48,186 nt of DNA from NCBI GenBank assembly GCA_016926625.1, contig JAFGOE010000081.1:1-48186 (forward strand), in the 5' to 3' direction. The notes under the pieces are model-generated. The model searched no databases. It was not told the DNA's origin and was given only the letters and a program-made list of their open reading frames with translations. The position numbers and the translations under genes are program-made. The DNA comes from Candidatus Zhuqueibacterota bacterium (GTDB taxonomy: Bacteria; Zhuqueibacterota; Zhuqueibacteria; Thermofontimicrobiales; Thiofontviventaceae). Positions 41,297 to 48,186 of this stretch are shown one piece after another. The stretch's first letter is position 1. Each line of letters starts with the position of its first letter.

Positions 41297-42367
41297 CTAT
41301 AAAAATTGATTTAAATTATTTTGTTTCATTTCATCGACGAGCTCTTTCACTCGCTGTGCCTGACTGCGGTCGCAAATCAGCAACGCATCGTCCGTTTCGA
41401 CGACAATAATGTTGTCTATTCCAATAGCGGCAACTAACTTATGCGGGACATCGAACAGACATTTTTTGCTGTCGATCGCGATAAAAGGTCCCTTACTCGC
41501 CACCTGATCGTCATCTTTGTCCGAGATCTCGTAGACCTCTTCCCAGCTTCCAACATCGCTCCAACCGAAATTACCCTTGACAACCTTTACATTTTTAGCA
41601 TGTTCCATCACACCGTAGTCGATCGATATGCTTTGAATCCTGCGATATACACTGCTGACACACTCAGATTCACCTCGCGAACCTAATTTGTTCTTAATTT
41701 CAACCAGACCGTCAAATAATTCAGGAATATTTTCTTCAATTTCTTTTAAAATGGTGCGGATTTTCCAGATGAACATGCCGCTATTCCATAAAAAATCACC
41801 ACTCTTGATAAACCTTTCCGCTGTCTTTAAATCCGGTTTCTCCGCAAATGTCTTTACTCTATAAATAGTGACATCATCGATGATATTCTTTTCTTTATTT
41901 AATTGTATATAACCGTATCCGGTGGAAGGATAAGTAGGATTAATTCCGATAGTGACAAGGCATTCATCTTCTAATGCAACTTTCTCCGCAATGCTTAAAA
42001 TTTTAATAAATTCCCGTTCATCGATGATGTTATGGTCAGCCGGCAATACTGCCATCACGCCATCGGGATCGAATTGCTGCAGGTAAATCGCTGCGAGTCC
42101 AATGCATGGAGCCGTGTTCTTCCCTTTCGGCTCGATAATGTAATTTGTTTCCTTTAATAAGGGTAGTTGATCCTTTAACAATTCTTTCTGATTTTTCGTT
42201 GATACGATAAAAATCTTTTCATGTTCAATTAATGGCGTTAACCTTCTTACTGTATTTTGAATTAATGATGTGTTTCCGAAAATATTAAGAAGTTGCTTGG
42301 GATGTCTTTCTCTGCTTCTGGGCCAAAATCTGGTTCCGATTCCACCTGCCATGATTACACCGAACAC
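41297..42367 (-). CDS. manC: Mannose-1-phosphate guanylyltransferase
   Basis: 356 residues, a single nucleotidyltransferase domain without the C-terminal isomerase found in bifunctional enzymes. The signature is GVIMAGGIGTRFWPRSRERHPKQ, with IEPKGKNTAPCIGLAA, GYGYIQLNKEK, FAEKPDLKTA and FLWNSGMFIW following. It makes GDP-mannose for cell-surface polysaccharides. GTG 42367 is the start, with GGAGG nine bases before. It heads the operon with an 83-residue ORF, ptsN and the zinc-ribbon gene. Confidence 0.93.
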   Translation of the reverse strand: MFGVIMAGGIGTRFWPRSRERHPKQLLNIFGNTSLIQNTVRRLTPLIEHEKIFIVSTKNQKELLKDQLPLLKETNYIIEPKGKNTAPCIGLAAIYLQQFDPDGVMAVLPADHNIIDEREFIKILSIAEKVALEDECLVTIGINPTYPSTGYGYIQLNKEKNIIDDVTIYRVKTFAEKPDLKTAERFIKSGDFLWNSGMFIWKIRTILKEIEENIPELFDGLVEIKNKLGSRGESECVSSVYRRIQSISIDYGVMEHAKNVKVVKGNFGWSDVGSWEEVYEISDKDDDQVASKGPFIAIDSKKCLFDVPHKLVAAIGIDNIIVVETDDALLICDRSQAQRVKELVDEMKQNNLNQFL

Positions 42368-42896
42368 TAAAATTATCCTCCCGAGTTATAAAATAAAAAA
42401 AATCATCGCGTAATCACTAGTGAACAACGTGCTGTTTGCAATGATTTATCTTTAAACTGATTCATACATTGAAAAAAAAACATCTGTGTTCTTTTATTAA
42501 TATCGCCATTATCACGAACAAAATTATTAGAATGATAAGAACAAATGATTATAGCCGATTTTAACATCGGAAATCAATAAATTCATGCTTATTTTTGCAG
42601 AACTCTTAAACTAAAATCTAAAAAATTTTGAATTAAAATGCAAGTGATTTGTTTACATTCTTACAGATAGTTTTGTATTTCCCGGATATAGATAGAAAAC
42701 AGATCAAAAAGGTATTAATGAAATTATACTTGCATTTTTGTATTTTTTATATTATTTTTTTTTGAAGCCTGCACTGCGTAATGGAAGCCAGTCCCATTAC
42801 ACTATGCAGCACAGGGTTTTGCAGCAAATGAACTTCAACTCATCTGTCTCTCTATTAAATAACATGCTATATCAATTAATGACGGAGTGAAACATC
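42368..42896. other. Divergent intergenic region with an imperfect hairpin
   Basis: About 530 very AT-rich bases between manC (-) and the archease gene (+), containing both promoters, which I cannot fix. At about 42770-42825 there is an imperfect stem-loop (TAATGG with CCATTA, flanked by CTGC and GCAG); it may be a leader structure. No ORF is credible. Confidence 0.45.
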
Positions 42897-43331
42897 ATGC
42901 CTGGGTCTAAATCGCATGAACGATATATTCAAATCGAGCATACCGGTGATATAGGGATTAAAATATTCGGGAATTCAGCACAGGAATTGTTTGCAAATGC
43001 GGCTTATGGAATGTTTGATGTGATGGTAGATATCTCAGAATTAGAACATAACGTATCAGAAACAATCGATGTAGCTGCTGATAATTACGAAGAATTGTTG
43101 GTGACCTGGCTAACAGAGTTAAATTATATCTTTATAAGTGAAAACAGGATATTTGATAAGTTTGAGATCACGCGATTCAAGAATTTTGAGTTGAGTAGTA
43201 TCATAAGCGGTGATACCTTTGATCCTCGTAAGCGAGAGATATATTCGGAAATAAAGGCGATCACCTACCATGAATTATATGTTAAGCAGAACGGCGACAA
43301 GTGGGAAGCTCAGGTTATTTTTGATATTTGA
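42897..43331 (+). CDS. Archease (RtcB cofactor)
   Basis: 144 residues. Archease motifs are present: an early HTGDIGIKIFG, AQELFANAAYGMFDVM, NYEELLVTWLTELNYIF, and the C-terminal AITYHELYVKQNGDKWEAQVIFDI. Archease stimulates RtcB by activating the ligase and easing GTP use. The gene is followed by rtcB (98 bases later), an arrangement that confirms the assignment. The ribosome-binding site is weak. A perfect inverted repeat occurs between the two genes. Confidence 0.93.
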   Translation: MPGSKSHERYIQIEHTGDIGIKIFGNSAQELFANAAYGMFDVMVDISELEHNVSETIDVAADNYEELLVTWLTELNYIFISENRIFDKFEITRFKNFELSSIISGDTFDPRKREIYSEIKAITYHELYVKQNGDKWEAQVIFDI

Positions 43332-43336
43332 TACGG

Positions 43337-43379
43337 CTGTCGAGTTTTCCCAAAATCTTGTGTAGCAGGGACTCGACAG
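43337..43379 (+). repeat. Inverted repeat between archease and rtcB
   Basis: CTGTCGAGT (43337-43345) and ACTCGACAG (43371-43379) are perfect complements around a 25-base loop, followed by ATTTTCTC. It could attenuate, terminate or process the archease-rtcB transcript. Confidence 0.6.
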
Positions 43380-43428
43380 ATTTTCTCGTCTATGAAGCCC
43401 GACGCTGTGTAAGAAACGAGGGAGAAGT

Positions 43429-46925
<3,497 letters not shown>

Positions 46926-46951
46926 ACCACCAGAGGGGTAAGCTGGATCTA

Positions 46952-47809
46952 TTGACGCAAATCGGAACTTATTTGTGGCAGGCCATGGTTGGGACGTTTA
47001 CCATTTTCCTGACCCTATTTTTACCCATCGTGATCTGCTGCATCGCTCTTAATGTGATCGCCGATGAACAAAACAAACGCCTTTATCAAATGGCCGGCTG
47101 GACGGGCTTGCTGATCACCGGGTGGATCGGAACGCCCATTCATGAAATCAGTCATTCCATCGCTGCCATTATCTCCGGTCATAAAATCAAAGAATTGAAA
47201 TTGTTCAAACCGGATTCGAGAAGCGGGAGCCTCGGATATATCACTCATCTATACAACACCGATAACTTTTATCAATCCGTAATCGGTAATACGCTCATCC
47301 CAATCGCCCCTTTTTTCGGCGGAGCTCTCGCGATCTATACAGTGGTGTATTTTCTAATTCCCAATTTCTCGATCTATTCGAGTGCAGTTCCGCAGGTGTA
47401 TCAGATCACTTCGAATCAAATATTATTACCCGATAGTTACATCCGATTAGGAAGCACGATCATCGAATTCTATCGTTATATCACTCGTACGGTCATAGAA
47501 GCCAACCTGTTTTCGCAATGGCAATTTTATGTCGCCGCTTTCCTGATGTTCGGCATCGCCAATCACCTCTCCCCTTCCGCGTCCGACTTTGAGAATTTCT
47601 GGTATCCGTTCCTGATCCTTATTTTCTTCATGATTGTGCTTAATCTATTCATTCTACCGTTTACAAAGAACTCACAGGCTATCATAGACCGCATCTCATC
47701 CTATGTCTACTATGTTATGCCTCTACTATTACTCGCCTTATTCGTTAGTGTTATCGGATTGATCGTCACTTACATTGTCTATCTTGTCTATCAGATCGTC
47801 AGAAGTTAA
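46952..47809 (+). CDS. Polytopic membrane protein with HExxH motif (M50-like)
   Basis: 285 residues with about five or six transmembrane segments. An HExxH motif, His64-Glu65-Ile-Ser-His68, sits at the end of the second helix (PIHEISHSIAAIISGHKI), as in membrane-embedded zinc peptidases of the M50 type. The later LIPIAPFFGGAL resembles the NxxPxxxxDG motif but has Phe in place of the metal-binding Asp, so activity is uncertain. No family is recognised beyond this. The start TTG 46952 gives the first helix; an ATG 33 bases later is possible. It follows ligA by 26 bases. Confidence 0.72.
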   Translation: MTQIGTYLWQAMVGTFTIFLTLFLPIVICCIALNVIADEQNKRLYQMAGWTGLLITGWIGTPIHEISHSIAAIISGHKIKELKLFKPDSRSGSLGYITHLYNTDNFYQSVIGNTLIPIAPFFGGALAIYTVVYFLIPNFSIYSSAVPQVYQITSNQILLPDSYIRLGSTIIEFYRYITRTVIEANLFSQWQFYVAAFLMFGIANHLSPSASDFENFWYPFLILIFFMIVLNLFILPFTKNSQAIIDRISSYVYYVMPLLLLALFVSVIGLIVTYIVYLVYQIVRS

Positions 47810-47815
47810 CGATAG

Positions 47816-48172
47816 TCAACTTCTGGCAAAAAGAAAAAGTCTTTTTGCACTCCTGTACAATCCTCTTAACAGAAATATCAGAAAGATGAATACATTGATA
47901 AGCGGAAACAGGATTAAAAGCCAGAATCCGAATTTCATGACAAACGGCGGGACTGAAATAGCCTTTGCTACCAGCGATGCCGCATGGTTTATCAGATCGG
48001 GTTTGATGACAGCGAACGTCAATAGGTACCATTTTACGTTCTTCAGCCGAAACAGAGTACGGATCGGAATCACCCTCATGAATCCCTGCGATATCCGTCC
48101 CAGCGTCGATGTTGCTGCTGCGGTCGATGCCCCTGATTGAATCACTACCCGCGATCCTGACCTCCCTAACAT
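47816..48172 (-). CDS. Small membrane protein of unknown function
   Basis: 118 residues. The start ATG 48172 has an unusually good ribosome-binding site (GGGAGG at four to five bases). The N-terminal 35 residues are Ser/Thr/Arg-rich, and residues about 78-100 are a hydrophobic helix (FGFWLLILFPLINVFIFLIF) followed by a basic tail. A second weaker helix may lie around 60-70. I recognise no family. It is convergent with the M50-like gene, ending 6 bases after it, and reaches nearly to the window edge. Confidence 0.6.
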   Translation of the reverse strand: MLGRSGSRVVIQSGASTAAATSTLGRISQGFMRVIPIRTLFRLKNVKWYLLTFAVIKPDLINHAASLVAKAISVPPFVMKFGFWLLILFPLINVFIFLIFLLRGLYRSAKRLFLFARS

Positions 48173-48186
48173 CGTACCTCCCTTGA

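Noticed and set aside
42770..42825. Possible small RNA or tRNA-like hairpin
   Set aside because: The stem is imperfect and lacks cloverleaf features or a terminator; kept only as a note on the intergenic region.
47826..47848. Hairpin GCAAAAAG/CTTTTTGC as a terminator
   Set aside because: It lies inside the minus-strand coding region and is AT-rich; probably chance.
47775..48140. 121-codon plus-strand ORF at the right end
   Set aside because: It overlaps both the M50-like gene and the better supported minus-strand gene with a strong ribosome-binding site.

Overview
The window looks like a chromosomal segment of a Gram-negative bacterium of the Fibrobacteres-Chlorobi-Bacteroidetes (FCB) group, most likely one of its less-studied phyla (Calditrichaeota, KSB1 or Marinimicrobia type) rather than a classical Bacteroidetes. 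Support: a complete Tol-Pal envelope system; several outer-membrane barrels; two very large exported proteins ending in FlgD/T9SS-like C-terminal domains, one with the NYPNPFNP motif typical of FCB secreted proteins; a PorV-like barrel; a DUF3467 protein. The best promoters are ordinary sigma70-like (TTGACT-N17-TATAAT), not the Bacteroidetes -33/-7 type. The phylum assignment is inference. I saw no rRNA, tRNA, CRISPR, prophage or transposase.

Layout. 1-2037: the tail of an unknown gene, a PAP2-like protein with altered active-site residues and a pseudo-receiver/DUF3052 protein. 2515-7283: tolQ-tolR-tolA-like-tolB-pal-cpoB, the envelope-constriction machine, with 4-base overlaps between tolQ/R/A. 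7395-8096 (-): an exported GyrI-like domain protein with a perfect palindrome upstream. 8620-15559: a zinc methyltransferase of the UroD/MtaA family, mutY, a large inverted-repeat element, yjjX-like NTPase, DEDDh exonuclease, polysaccharide-deacetylase-like protein, cold-shock protein and pepD. 15796-22900: a BamA/TamA-like barrel, rsmE, an NHL-repeat secreted protein and a PorV-OmpA-AMIN fusion. 23291-25953: GroES-like protein, eukaryotic-type hexokinase and a membrane-anchored CBS protein.

31001-25975 is a minus-strand operon: sodium:solute symporter, a 39-residue very basic protein coupled by ATGA overlap, YciO/TsaC-family protein, a DUF885 lipoprotein that has lost its zinc motif, and a Nal1-like serine protease. 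31261-35079 is a 1272-residue PKD/tandem-95-repeat surface protein. 36160-35196 (-) carries DUF3467 and a small barrel, divergent from two tandem long-chain acyl-CoA synthetases (36485-40113). 42367-40223 (-) is an operon of manC, an unknown 83-residue protein, ptsN-like EIIA and a zinc-ribbon protein. 42897-46925 carries archease, rtcB and ligA, an RNA-repair pair followed by DNA ligase. The window ends with two membrane proteins facing each other.

Most genes are housekeeping or envelope functions. The most unusual items are the PorV-OmpA-AMIN fusion, the apparently dead DUF885 lipoprotein inside a five-gene operon, the 39-residue basic protein, the inverted-repeat element between mutY and yjjX, and the exported GyrI-like protein behind a palindrome. 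I see no clear-cut defence or mobile system.
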